A stretch of 32,880 bases of DNA from Chara braunii. Its lineage: Eukaryota > Streptophyta > Charophyceae > Charales > Characeae. Under the pieces are notes generated by a model, which saw nothing but the letters and a program-made list of their open reading frames with translations, did no database searches and was not told where the DNA came from. Below are positions 19,494 through 28,253 of this stretch, one piece after another; position 1 is the stretch's first letter; each line of letters begins with the position of its first letter. The stretch lies in NCBI GenBank assembly GCA_003427395.1, contig BFEA01000233.1:154341-187220 (forward strand), read 5' to 3'. Both the position numbers and the translations under genes were made by a program.

Positions 19494-20233
19494 NNNNNNN
19501 NNNNNNNNNNNNNNNNNNNNNNNNNNNNNNNNNNNNNNNNNNNNNNNNNNNNNNNNNNNNNNNNNNNNNNNNNNNNNNNNNNNNNNNNNNNNNNNNNNNN
19601 NNNNNNNNNNNNNNNNNNNNNNNNNNNNNNNNNNNNNNNNNNNNNNNNNNNNNNNNNNNNNNNNNNNNNNNNNNNNNNNNNNNNNNNNNNNNNNNNNNNN
19701 NNNNNNNNNNNNNNNNNNNNNNNNNNNNNNNNNNNNNNNNNNNNNNNNNNNNNNNNNNNNNNNNNNNNNNNNNNNNNNNNNNNNNNNNNNNNNNNNNNNN
19801 NNNNNNNNNNNNNNNNNNNNNNNNNNNNNNNNNNNNNNNNNNNNNNNNNNNNNNNNNNNNNNNNNNNNNNNNNNNNNNNNNNNNNNNNNNNNNNNNNNNN
19901 NNNNNNNNNNNNNNNNNNNNNNNNNNNNNNNNNNNNNNNNNNNNNNNNNNNNNNNNNNNNNNNNNNNNNNNNNNNNNNNNNNNNNNNNNNNNNNNNNNNN
20001 NNNNNNNNNNNNNNNNNNNNNNNNNNNNNNNNNNNNNNNNNNNNNNNNNNNNNNNNNNNNNNNNNNNNNNNNNNNNNNNNNNNNNNNNNNNNNNNNNNNN
20101 NNNNNNNNNNNNNNNNNNNNNNNNNNNNNNNNNNNNNNNNNNNNNNNNNNNNNNNNNNNNNNNNNNNNNNNNNNNNNNNNNNNNNNNNNNNNNNNNNNNN
20201 NNNNNNNNNNNNNNNNNNNNNNNNNNNNNNNNN
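19494..20233. other. Assembly gap, 740 N
   Basis: All bases are N. Frames that appear open across this interval are meaningless. The sequences on the two sides do not match each other, so nothing can be said about the content. Confidence 1.
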
Positions 20234-20352
20234 GACTCAATATAAGAAATGAGGGTTTCCCTTTCTTCATCGCTTTTGTGTTAATTTGCGCTGTGCTAGG
20301 TAACCACATTTTCTGCGATTCCTGGTCATAATCACATAGGGCTCGATTGGGA

Positions 20353-20426
20353 CCCTAACATGACACGTGAGTTCATCTGCCAGGATTGTGTTTGAGTTTC
20401 TTAGCCCTAACATGACACGTGAGTTC
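20353..20426. repeat. Direct repeat, 22 bp, offset 52 bp
   Basis: A perfect 22-base word starting CCCTAACATGACACGTGAG occurs at 20353 and 20405. It contains the palindrome CACGTG. No larger repeat was recognised around it. Confidence 0.75.
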
Positions 20427-20601
20427 CCCTGCTATGACTCCCCCCCCCTCCTTCGGTTTTGAATGCTCCAACTTCTGTTGGTATTCCATAGTACGGCAGG
20501 GCTTGATTATTACATGGCACGGGGTTAATCCTTCCCATCAGGGAAAGCAATCAATTCCCTTTGCGCATTCTGCACTCTTGCTGGTTAGGGAAGCTGTCTC
20601 C

Positions 20602-20727
20602 GGGGGAGCAGTGGCCAAGGCTCTTCCAGCCCTGATCGGAAGAGGTGTGAGTTTGTGTCGTGTTTCAATCTTATAATCCGAGCCTTGGGCACTGGTCCCT
20701 CTTTTAAAAAAAAAAGAAAAAAAAAAG
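20602..20727 (+). repeat. Stem-closed tRNA-like A-tailed element
   Basis: CAGTGGCCAAGGCTC (20609-20623) pairs with GAGCCTTGGGCACTG (20680-20694) at 14 of 15 positions. Inside lies a perfect hairpin CTCTTCC...GGAAGAG (20621-20627 and 20638-20644) and a weak B-box-like GTGTTTCAATC. An interrupted A run follows at 20705-20727. This looks like a retroposed copy of a small structured RNA, perhaps a distant relative of the hairpin retroposon. Confidence 0.55.
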
Positions 20728-20905
20728 GATGGGGGCAGCAGGAGTATGCCCAGTGCTGCATGCGAGACATGCCAGGAGAAGATGTGGCGGGTGATGGCAT
20801 TGGGCCGCAGAGACATACTTTCAACGACAACTTCCTGGAAATATTGACGACACATGGCATGTTGTTGACATTCCAGTAGGAAAGCAGGCTGACGTTCGCA
20901 GCCAT

Positions 20906-21086
20906 TTAAACCACCAGTACGTCCGCCACTACGTGGTCACGGGGCGTTAACGTTAACGCGCCGTGACTTTCAGGGGCCGGGGAGCGTTGAGATGATATTT
21001 TTAATGGCCTAAGTCGCGGCGCGGGCCTCCGAAAGTCACAGTGAGGGCCTCGCGGCCGCTTAGCAGCGGAGGTACTGGTGGTTTAA
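20906..21086. mobile_element. TTAA-flanked MITE, copy 1
   Basis: The 173-bp element (20910-21082) has terminal inverted repeats ACCACCAGTAC...GTACTGGTGGT and TTAA on both sides. Inside, 20936-20967 is a near-perfect palindrome (16-base arms, one mismatch), and GTGACTTTC pairs with GAAAGTCAC at the far side, so the whole element can fold back. TTAA targets are typical of piggyBac, but the repeat ends are not the usual CCC type; superfamily left open. Confidence 0.75.
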
Positions 21087-21202
21087 GCATGGCATGTCAA
21101 GGCCACAATGTCATATTGGGCAAGTAAGAAGGGGCTGGGGGGCATGAGTGCAAGACAACAGGCCGCAATTGTCGTGGCAAAGGCTGGTAGTGACCATCCC
21201 TT

Positions 21203-21364
21203 CATTTTTTATTTATTTATTTATTTATTTATTTATTGTTCGGAGCAGAGATCATGTTGTGAGCATGCTAACCGAATGCTGGTTGTGCGGAGACAAATGG
21301 CATGGCACAGGTCCGATCTATTCGTGGGGAGCAGCCCGTGCTGGGAACCGGGCCCAGCTTCCCT
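21203..21364 (-). repeat. Hairpin retroposon, B subfamily, copy 9
   Basis: At left is a T-rich (ATTT)n stretch (21203-21238), then diverged hairpin 3, ATCTATTCGTGGGGAGC and hairpin 1 as GCTGGG-AACCGGG-CCCAGC. The head ends at about 21364. The ATTT repeat probably grew from the original T run. Confidence 0.65.
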
Positions 21365-21434
21365 TGAAAATATACAAAAAGTCTTGTAAAATTTTGAAGT
21401 TTAGGGAACAACTACAAAGAAGTTTTGAAGTTTT

Positions 21435-21464
21435 CCAGCAGCTGGAAACCGGGTCCAGCGCCCC
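21435..21464 (-). repeat. Hairpin retroposon head fragment, copy 10
   Basis: Only hairpin 1 (GCTGGA-AACCGGG-TCCAGC) and GCGCCCC remain. LINE 2 sequence begins immediately to the right. Confidence 0.6.
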
Positions 21465-22055
21465 TGGCCTGGAGACATGGGATTGGAACCCCCCACAGCA
21501 CCTCCTGTCAACTGGAAACCGAGGGAGGACGCCTTCCGGGTCCTGAGGATCAGACTCACAGCACCAGGGCCACCTAAAGACCATCGAGATGTGCCGGTTG
21601 AGAAGGTCCTCAAAGAGTGGCCAGGTGGGACGGCCTCTACACCTTGCTGGCCGGTGGAGCCTTGGCGATAAACAATGCAATTTTCGCCACCATATGGTAT
21701 AAAATACTATAAAATTGCTTTCCGGCAAATTCCAAAAAGACAGCTCCAAAGCTTGAAAGCAGCAATCTCGGCTTACCTACGGAAAAACAACCATGAACAA
21801 ACAAGCTGCAATAAAAGGGTAGGGTGGAAATACGTGGCCCAGCTGGAAAAAGTTGGCGGCCTGGAGATACGAGACCCAGGGAATGAAAGCAAAGCCCTTA
21901 TTTTCAAAGTGGTTGTTAGAGTTTTGCTGGCCAGGGACATCCCGTGCTGCTGGCCAACATTCAGATGGCAAATTTGGCCCCTTCTACCCCTTTGGAAAGA
22001 ACGGTGTCCCCACATGAGTGGCTAACAAACCCATCTTGGACGATACCAGGACTCC
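21465..22055 (+). pseudogene. LINE 2, first segment: ORF2 after the RT core
   Basis: PPVNWKPREDAF, RLTAPGPPKDH, ALAINNAIFATIWYKI, AYLRKNNHEQTSCNKRVGWK and GGLEIRDPGNESKALIFKVV line up with LINE 1 residues encoded at 7290-7700, and EWLTNPSWTIP with LQWLTNPAWSIP. The catalytic FADD region is missing, so the copy is 5'-truncated. The frame changes near 21650 and 21690. At about 22055 the match stops and resumes at 23485. Confidence 0.75.
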
Positions 22056-22069
22056 GAGGACCAAGTTAT

Positions 22070-22744
22070 CTATTTTTTATGGTAATCTGCCCGTTCAAAA
22101 AGTAGCAAAAAAAACGTATACTTATTTAGACAAATAATTTGAAATAAAAAGAGTTTGTTTAACTTCGTTATATGGACATCAAGCTCAGCTATTGCATCCC
22201 CTTTGATGCAATCACCCAATGATGGGTAGAATCTTTCTTTCCTATTGGTCTTTTTGAACCAGGTCGTGGGGGCCCAAAAGAGGCCCTTGTATGCGTTGAG
22301 CAAGTCCACGCCTGGTACTTGGGCGGCCTCTAGACACATGTTGAGGATGGGATGTGTCTTCCCGGAGTGTCCCTGCCTATAGATGGAAGAGCAGGGGACG
22401 GCGGTCATGTGCCGTACATAGCACCGCTTATCTAACGTTTTCCTTGCCGCATGCAGGAACTCGTTGGGGTGCGGGAAGGACAAAGTAGTGAGAGGGGGGA
22501 TACAAAAATTGTTGTCATCATTGCCCTGTAACAGCAGTGATGTTCCCTGATTGCATTGTTTGACGATGAGGGGTGCGAGGACATATGGAGTTTCCTGCGG
22601 AGTGGAAGGAGAGATGGGTCCCACCAGGGGGGGGAGGAGGGTCTGAGGAACTGTTACGTTCCCCATAACGAGATCATCCGTTCTCATCTTTTTAGAAAAT
22701 TGCTGATGCGGTTGGGGGCATGAGGCCTGGTAGAGATTGGACAT
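22070..22744 (-). CDS. Hypothetical 224-residue open frame
   Basis: This is the longest uninterrupted frame in the window that is neither LINE coding sequence nor low-complexity, and it sits inside the first block that splits LINE 2. I do not recognise the protein. It starts MSNLYQASCPQPHQQFSKK and contains FPHPNEFLHAARKTLDKRCY, then GVDLLNAYKGLFWAPTTWF. It ends in a hydrophobic stretch (FFLLLF) followed by a basic tail. No signal peptide or catalytic motif is evident. It could be a captured host exon, part of a transposon protein or chance. The reading runs through AT-rich sequence at its C-terminus, which makes the last 35 residues doubtful. Confidence 0.3.
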   Translation of the reverse strand: MSNLYQASCPQPHQQFSKKMRTDDLVMGNVTVPQTLLPPLVGPISPSTPQETPYVLAPLIVKQCNQGTSLLLQGNDDNNFCIPPLTTLSFPHPNEFLHAARKTLDKRCYVRHMTAVPCSSIYRQGHSGKTHPILNMCLEAAQVPGVDLLNAYKGLFWAPTTWFKKTNRKERFYPSLGDCIKGDAIAELDVHITKLNKLFLFQIICLNKYTFFLLLFERADYHKK

Positions 22745-22894
22745 CGGGATGCAGGGGTGAGGCAGGTAGGGTTGGGCTGCTGGAAGGCCCTAAGGCAGGA
22801 CCTGGTGTTTTTTTCATTCTGAATGCTCCTTTGATCTGAGCTTTGGGGGATAGAGAATTTTAGTGTTCTTGTGTAGATTACACAATTGTCTTTC

Positions 22895-23078
22895 TTAGCC
22901 GAAGCCGGGTAATGGCCCCGGTATCTCAAGGATTATTCCATAAATTTCTCAATTTCTCAATTTCTCAATATGATCTTGAATGGGACGCTGGGCCGGTTCC
23001 CAGCACGTGCTGCTCCCCACGAATAGATTGGAGCATTCCCCCCCCCCCCCCCCCAAAAAAAAAAATAAAATAAAAAAT
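22895..23078 (+). repeat. Hairpin retroposon, B subfamily, copy 11
   Basis: The 5' flank AGCCGAAGCCGGGTAATGGC precedes the head at 22982 (GCTGGG-CCGGTT-CCCAGC). Hairpin 2 is GCTCC...GGAGC. In place of hairpin 3 there is a run of 17 C, then an A-rich tail. AATTTCTC is repeated three times at about 22942-22966. Confidence 0.65.
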
Positions 23079-23180
23079 GGAGAAAAGATTGGACATTCTT
23101 CTTGTACGTACGACCTTTTGCTCTACTATTTTTACAGCAAGATAGCTTATAAGTCATAAAAATATTTTTGTTAATAATCA

Positions 23181-23389
23181 AATTCGTGGTTGGGAGGCTT
23201 ATTGACACACATCTTCTGAATGTTTCTGAGTTTTTTCTTTTTCTTCAATTGTTCTTAGCCGAAGCCGAGTAATGGCCCCGGTAGCTCATTTTTGTATTCT
23301 GATAAGGGACGCTGGGCCCGGTTCACCAGCCGTGTTGCTCCCCACGAATAGATCGGAGCATCGTCTCAAAAAAAAAAGAAAAAAAAAAA
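23181..23389 (+). repeat. Hairpin retroposon, B subfamily, copy 12
   Basis: The 5' part (ATTCGTGGTTGGGAGGCT, then AGCCGAAGCCGAGTAATGGC) matches copy 8 closely. The head at 23306 is GCTGG...CCAGC with an enlarged loop. Hairpin 2 is followed almost at once by an interrupted A run; hairpin 3 is absent. The full element is about 210 bp. Confidence 0.7.
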
Positions 23390-23484
23390 GGGAGATTGCC
23401 AGTGAGGATCTGCAATCTGGCAGCCCAGATAGCTCTTATTGGGCCTAAGTTGATATACTATGCCCTTCAAAAAAAAGAAAAAAG

Positions 23485-23985
23485 AAAAAAGAAAAAATTC
23501 CTTCGGCCTAGCCCCCCGAGGACCAAAACTGATGGAACCACTCGAAATGCAACTAGGTGGGACCTCAAGCACAACCCCTTGTGGACAAACATTTGACACC
23601 TATGGTGTGAAATGGGGCCAACAAAGAAGCCTCCCCCAGCCAGGCGACACGAAGTACGGCGCCAACCCTGTTCTAAAACCCGCATCTCCGTGCCGCCGAT
23701 GGCACCCCTTTTTCTATTGACGCAAAACCTCACTGGCGAACTTGGGTAAGCAAAGGCATCTTCACCGTAGGGGATCTGTGGGACATACAGAACCGGATGT
23801 GGAAATTGGCCCAACAGCTTTGTCTGTTGTTGAAAAATGTGCAATACATTCATTCCAAACTGGATGGAGTACAGGCAGGAGTCCCCCTGCAATGGGTTGC
23901 AGCGCTCAGAAGAGGCCCAACAATCTTACCAAGGGATTGGGTTATCACTGAAGACGCTCGCCCCATCCCTAGGACCATTTTTTTT
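23485..23985 (+). pseudogene. LINE 2, second segment: region between RT and zinc finger
   Basis: NPLWTNI, MGPTKKPPPARRHEVRRQP and FTVGDLWDIQNRMW are visible in different frames. The first two match NDPLWPSL and IGPTKVPPQPRWHEVWRQP of LINE 1. GDLWD and the following 80 residues have no counterpart in LINE 1, which must have lost them. The left neighbour is an A-rich stretch; at about 23985 the T run of the next element begins. Confidence 0.7.
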
Positions 23986-24350
23986 TAATTTTCTTTTGAA
24001 GTCCAGGGTGTTGTAGAGGCCAGTTGCTAGGCACACATTGATCGCAAGGAGTGGTCAGCCATGGTTGCCCCAAGGAGACGAGGCTACCTCCCATCCCATC
24101 CTCGCGTCAATACTCCTAGCGCATCCCCTATCCCTACTATCCTACCTCAGTGTGACCAGCACTCAGGACCATTACCCCATCAGTAACGAGGGGAACTTGG
24201 ACCGAACAGCAGTGACAGGCACCGGGGGCTAGCCATGACCCAGCCCTGGTGGAAGCAGAATCGAACGAGCCTCGTCGCACGGGAACTTCGGATGCCAGGC
24301 TCAAGCAATCTCCCACTAGCCCCTAAGTTGACCGACTAGTAATTTGCGCC
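23979..24350 (-). repeat. Composite retroelement 3' core, reverse copy
   Basis: The copy starts with a T run and TCCAGGGTGTTGTAGAGGCC, the reverse complement of the family's 3' end. CTACTATCCTACCTCAGTGT and AGGGGAACTTGGACC follow. It is closely similar to 29694-30060. It splits LINE 2 a second time. Confidence 0.7.
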
Positions 24351-24353
24351 CTT

Positions 24354-24425
24354 CTTTTTTTTTTTTTTACAAGAAACAACCCGAGTGAGTGCTAAAGGTG
24401 CTGATAAGAGCAGACACCACTAACA
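24354..24425 (-). repeat. Hairpin retroposon fragment, copy 13
   Basis: It consists of a T run of about 15 and hairpin 3 as GTGCTAAAGGTG-CTGATAAGAGCAGA-CACCACTAACA; hairpins 1 and 2 are missing. Only the 3' end was retained, unusual for a 5'-primed loss but normal for a 5'-truncated retroposon. Confidence 0.6.
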
Positions 24426-24430
24426 TACTC

Positions 24431-24720
24431 GCCCTCTACTCTCCCACCATAGTCCTAGCTGTGTATATGAAGGCGGGGTACTTATCATTTAGACGCCTAT
24501 CATCATCACTAGTTGATCACCAGACCAGCCAGCGACTCGTGCCCTCTACTGCCCCACCACAGACCTAGCTGTGTTTTTAAGGCAGGGTACTTATCATCGA
24601 GACACCTATCATCACTAGTAGTAGATCGTGCCCCTAAGTTGACCTACCAGTAACCCGTGCCCTCTACTCTCCCACCACAGTCCTAGCTGTGTATATTAGG
24701 GTGGGGTACTTAGATAAGGT
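24431..24720. repeat. Tandem repeat, about 110-118 bp x 3
   Basis: GCCCTCTACT begins units at 24431, 24541 and 24659. Each carries CCTAGCTGTGT and GGGGTACTTA or GGGTACTTA. The reverse composite copy at 29.7 kb has one partial unit at about 30020-30070, so this block belongs to the composite element and was expanded here. Confidence 0.75.
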
Positions 24721-24734
24721 AAATGGAGGGGATA

Positions 24735-25754
24735 TAGTAATGCAAGCTTATGAACCCAATCTGCCGGGTGCGAGATGGACCCGACTGCCAGCAGCCACTG
24801 GATGGCTTGTGTAGGATCAGAGTGGTGGGGAACGACCAGGTCGGGCAGTTTGCCTATGAAAGGGCCACCCCAGTCTGTGCCCTCCACTTCGATCGAGATC
24901 ATTGGGAATGTCCTGGGCAAAAACCGGTTATGGCAATACACGGTAAATGAAGGATACAGGGAAGCCCACAAACTTCACCCCTCCACCATGACCACGCAAA
25001 ATAGATGGGATTGGCACTCTCCACTGACGGCCGCAGACCTCACTGGCCTTCCATGGGCAAAGTATGCACATATCATGCCCACATCTCAGCGTGCTCTCCA
25101 GTGGCGGCGGATTGTGCAAAGGTGTCTTCCTACACCAGACTGGGTCACAGCCAGATTTAACTCGCAACAGAAACGAGTACCTCGCCAGTATGTTCATATT
25201 GTGGACTATCTTCACAACGTAGAGCAGACCTGGAGCACTGCTTGCTGGCCTGCCCTATGGCATTGCAGGTATGGAGATGCTGGGATGCATTGTAGCAGAA
25301 GTTAACAGGTGTCCCTTTCGACTGGGACGTCAAACTAATCCTACTGGGAAAATCCAAAGACTACCCCCCTACATGGACAGCATTCCAGAACAACCTATTT
25401 AAAAAGACCAGACTGGCCATTCTCACGACGATATGGAGGATGAAATGTGCTGCACAAAGGAAACAATTTTCCTTCGGCTTACCTCAAGTGAAGGTAGAGA
25501 TTGTGGAAATCATGAGAGCCAATCTAGTGAAAGCAGCAAAGGAACTGAGCAAACAACTATCCCCCATCACAGACCCCACCAAGAAACAGCGAATAGTGCA
25601 GGATTTCAGGGACCTCTGGGTAGACCCTCTTAGGAAGCTCTGCAACATAACGGACGGGGGGAAAATGTTCCGGAAGAACTGGTGGGCACAAGAAAAACAG
25701 TGGCGATTGAAGCCGTCCGAGTGCTTCGCAACTCCCCTGCTAGGGCACAACTGA
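24735..25754 (+). pseudogene. LINE 2, third segment: zf-RVT and C-terminus
   Basis: LGKNRLWQYTVNEGYREA, WDWHSPLTAADLTGLPWAK and MPTSQRALQWRRIVQRCLP read in one frame to about 25185. From 25191 another frame gives CSYCGLSSQRRADLEHCLLA, C, then MALQVWRCW, WTAFQNNLFKKTRLAILTTI and a lysine-rich C-terminus ending at 25754. All four zinc ligands (C-x2-C...H...C) are present. One TAG at 25293-25295 and one frameshift near 25185 break it. With the two blocks of other repeats disregarded, the three segments are collinear. Confidence 0.8.
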
Positions 25755-25789
25755 CTGGCAGTAGCGGTCCCTACGGAGTACACCCAGTT

Positions 25790-26190
25790 CCTACCGTCGG
25801 ACACACACCCGGGGCGACCAGGGTCTTCACTTCCACCTCTCCCAACCGATCTTCCCCAGTAACGCCCCCCCTTCCCTCAACGGACCTGCCTTCGCCTGCA
25901 CCCCCTCACCTTACACAACCAGAGTACCACCACTCCTTCCGACCGGCCACACCCCTACCGGCGCCCCCCCCCCGGCTCGTCCTCATCAGTGCCCTCTCTT
26001 TCAGAGGTATTGTGCCCCCCCCTTCCAACTGCCTTCACCAGTACCCCTTCCCTCTCCTTCTCCCCCAAAACATACATCTTCACCAACAACACCTCGCCTG
26101 TCCGCCTCCCCCCCCCCCTCCTCCGATCCCCTTCTACCCAGCCTACCCTCGTCCGCACCACCATTGACCCCCCCTCTCCCCCAGTCCCTC
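25790..26190 (+). other. C-rich 3' tail of LINE 2
   Basis: About 400 bases consist of CCCC, CCTC and CACC words, starting some 40 bases after the LINE stop. It matches LINE 1 in position and composition but not clearly in sequence. A 161-residue Pro-rich frame across it (25682-26167) is probably untranslated. Confidence 0.6.
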
Positions 26191-26555
26191 TATCTATCGG
26201 AGGCAGGACCAGACGAGACAGCTAGCCCAACAGCCTTCGGAGCCGGCGTGGGTGACTGTTGAGAGAGGAGCGGACGCAGTAACAGAGGCTGCAACGGAAA
26301 GAAGGACAGCAACCCTAGTCTGGCTAAAACAAGCGTCTTGGAAGCAAACAAGCAATATGGACACCTCTGGTGCAGGTGCAAGATGACAGTCAGACAACCG
26401 CCCCTGCCAAGAAAAGATGAGACTGAAGACCTCTGGGGCCTAAGAGTGGCAGGAGGCTGTGTAGCAGTGCTGTAATAAGGGGGCGCTGGGGCCTAAGGGT
26501 AGCAGGAAATGTGGGGCGAGTAAAGGATAATTGGGTGAAGCAGTGCTGTAATGAT
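26191..26555. other. Purine-rich sequence with a short repeat
   Basis: CTGGGGCCTAAG and GCAGTGCTGTAAT each occur twice in 26433-26555, the units about 60-80 bases apart. The rest is purine-rich and may be the last part of LINE 2. Confidence 0.45.
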
Positions 26556-26620
26556 GGGACGCCGGGGCCGGTTCCAAGCACGTGTTGCTACCTACGAATA
26601 AGATTGGAGCCATCAACCTA
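26556..26620 (+). repeat. Hairpin retroposon, B subfamily, degenerate copy 14
   Basis: GGGACGCCGGGGCCGGTTCC and CTACGAATAAGATTGGAGCC are recognisable. Hairpin 1 has lost most pairing and there is no A tail, so this is an old copy. Confidence 0.55.
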
Positions 26621-27550
26621 AGGCGACCCTAGTACAGGCACAAGTTTTTATCCCTGCCTGTAGTAGGTGCGACCTGATCGATATTAACAAGTTCTTAATC
26701 ATCTTTATGATTGCAGAGGAATGCTGATCCCTCAATCTCCACGTCTCATGAACTTTTGTCCCTACTCATACCCTTTAATTTCTCTCAACCAGTTCGGTGG
26801 GGCTGAGGTAATATTAGGGACAGGCATCACCCGGTTACGTATCCAATGCTGTTGTATTCCCCTGAACACTGGCATAAATGTTTGGGTCATTATAGCTGTA
26901 TTGAGGGCCATTTTTAGGCCGATGCCATTTTTAGGGTCAGTATAGGGTCATTTTTAGGCCCATTTATGGTGTAAAAATGGCCCTAAAAAGAGCTGTACAA
27001 TACCTTGCGTTATATCTCAACATGAAAGCACACACCTAGGGCCACCTTTTACTGTCAGTGGAAGGCTCTGCCCCTTCTTCACTTTTCATTTTTGCTCTTG
27101 TTTCTCGCAAGAACCGAAAATCTCATCCTTATTCTGTGCATGACAGTGGTGTTCTACCACATGAGCGCTGGACTTTTTTCCTTTTGTTTTGGGAGACCAC
27201 TGTCTAGTGACTGTGCGCGTGCTGATGATTGAGGGCTGAGAAGATGAATTGCTTCAGGAGCGGAAAAAAGAGATGGAGATGACTGCTGTTTTTGGGGGGG
27301 GGTAAAAATGGGTCTGAGAGTCTGAGACACTGTTTGCTAAGCGGCGACGGATGTGGTTTCCAGCAATTGTCATACAATTGCGGCTGGGGAGTGGTCCCCG
27401 TGCTTTTCTGGGCAGACAGGGCAGAGAGCGAGGACCCTGGCCTCAATTTTCCGATCGAAAACAAAAAAGAAAGGTTCACGCTCTTGAAAATAAGGAATGA
27501 AGGGGGGGAGGAAACCCAGGTTCTGTCAGATTGAATGCCCTCCATCATCA
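26621..27550. other. Unassigned sequence with a CCATTTTTAGG cluster
   Basis: At 26905-26990 the word CCATTTTTAGG or TCATTTTTAGG occurs three times in the forward sense and once reversed (AAAAATGGCCCTAAAAA), forming a small palindromic cluster. No gene is seen in the rest. Confidence 0.4.
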
Positions 27551-27930
27551 TTTTTTAATATATATAATATATATTATATTTTTAATGAATGGTGACAGTC
27601 TTGTCAGCCTCGTAACTTTTAGGTTGCTCTGCACAGAGCATGAATTTGAAATTTCAGATTTCTGATCAAGAATCTGACAGACCCTTCTCTTCCAGCAGAT
27701 TGGGGCACTGGGCACGACCGCTTTGTAAGATAACGGCCTGCTCGAGGAGACCGTGCTTCCGACAACGACCACCTGAAGTCCATCCGCAGAACTGTGCTCG
27801 CCCCTTCCCCCCCACCTCCCCAAGAAAAGAGTAATACTGCCATAGTAGGGTAGATACGTCCAACTGGCAGCCGCCTGGCATAACAGTACAATGAGTACAT
27901 GTAGCAGGTGTGTTCTGGTGAAGTGGTGGC
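27551..27930. other. AT-rich palindrome and unassigned sequence
   Basis: An almost pure TA palindrome lies at 27557-27580. The remaining bases show no motif. At 27921-27934 AAGTGGTGGC stands before TTAA, which looks like the right end of a further TTAA element whose left end I could not find. Confidence 0.4.
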
Positions 27931-28077
27931 TTAAACCACCACTTTGCATGGGGTCTCTGTCAGCCTCCACAAGTATCAGTATCAGTAGTGTATTGGACGG
28001 GGTGCAGTGGGCCCGTACAGAAGAGGAACTACAACTGTGTGCACTGCTGCCCCCCTTCGCTCGAACTGGTGGTTTAA
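27931..28077. mobile_element. TTAA-flanked MITE, copy 2
   Basis: The 139-bp element (27935-28073) begins ACCACCACT and ends ACTGGTGGT, with TTAA on both sides (27931-27934, 28074-28077). The right TTAA is also the left TTAA of the next element. Confidence 0.65.
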
Positions 28078-28253
28078 ACCACCAGTACTTATGACCCTTT
28101 CCCTGCAGAGCCTAGAAACGCCCTGCAAGCCAAAAGAAAACGAACCACGCGCTTTCTTTTTTTCTATCACTCCCAGCCATTTAGCTCCGGTGGCCATGTC
28201 CCGAAAGTCGAGGCGCGTGCGAGAAAAATGGTGGCGACATACTGGTGGTTTAA
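28074..28253. mobile_element. TTAA-flanked MITE, copy 3
   Basis: The 172-bp element (28078-28249) starts ACCACCAGTAC and ends ACTGGTGGT, followed by TTAA. The internal CCCGAAAGTCGAGGCGCG matches copy 1 in reverse complement, so it belongs to the same family inserted in the other orientation. Confidence 0.7.

Noticed and set aside
19288-20331. Very long open frames across 19.5-20.2 kb
   Set aside because: They consist mainly of N bases of the assembly gap and carry no information.
25682-26167. 161-residue Pro/Ser-rich open frame
   Set aside because: It overlaps the end of LINE 2 in another frame and continues through the C-rich tail; no start context or motif.
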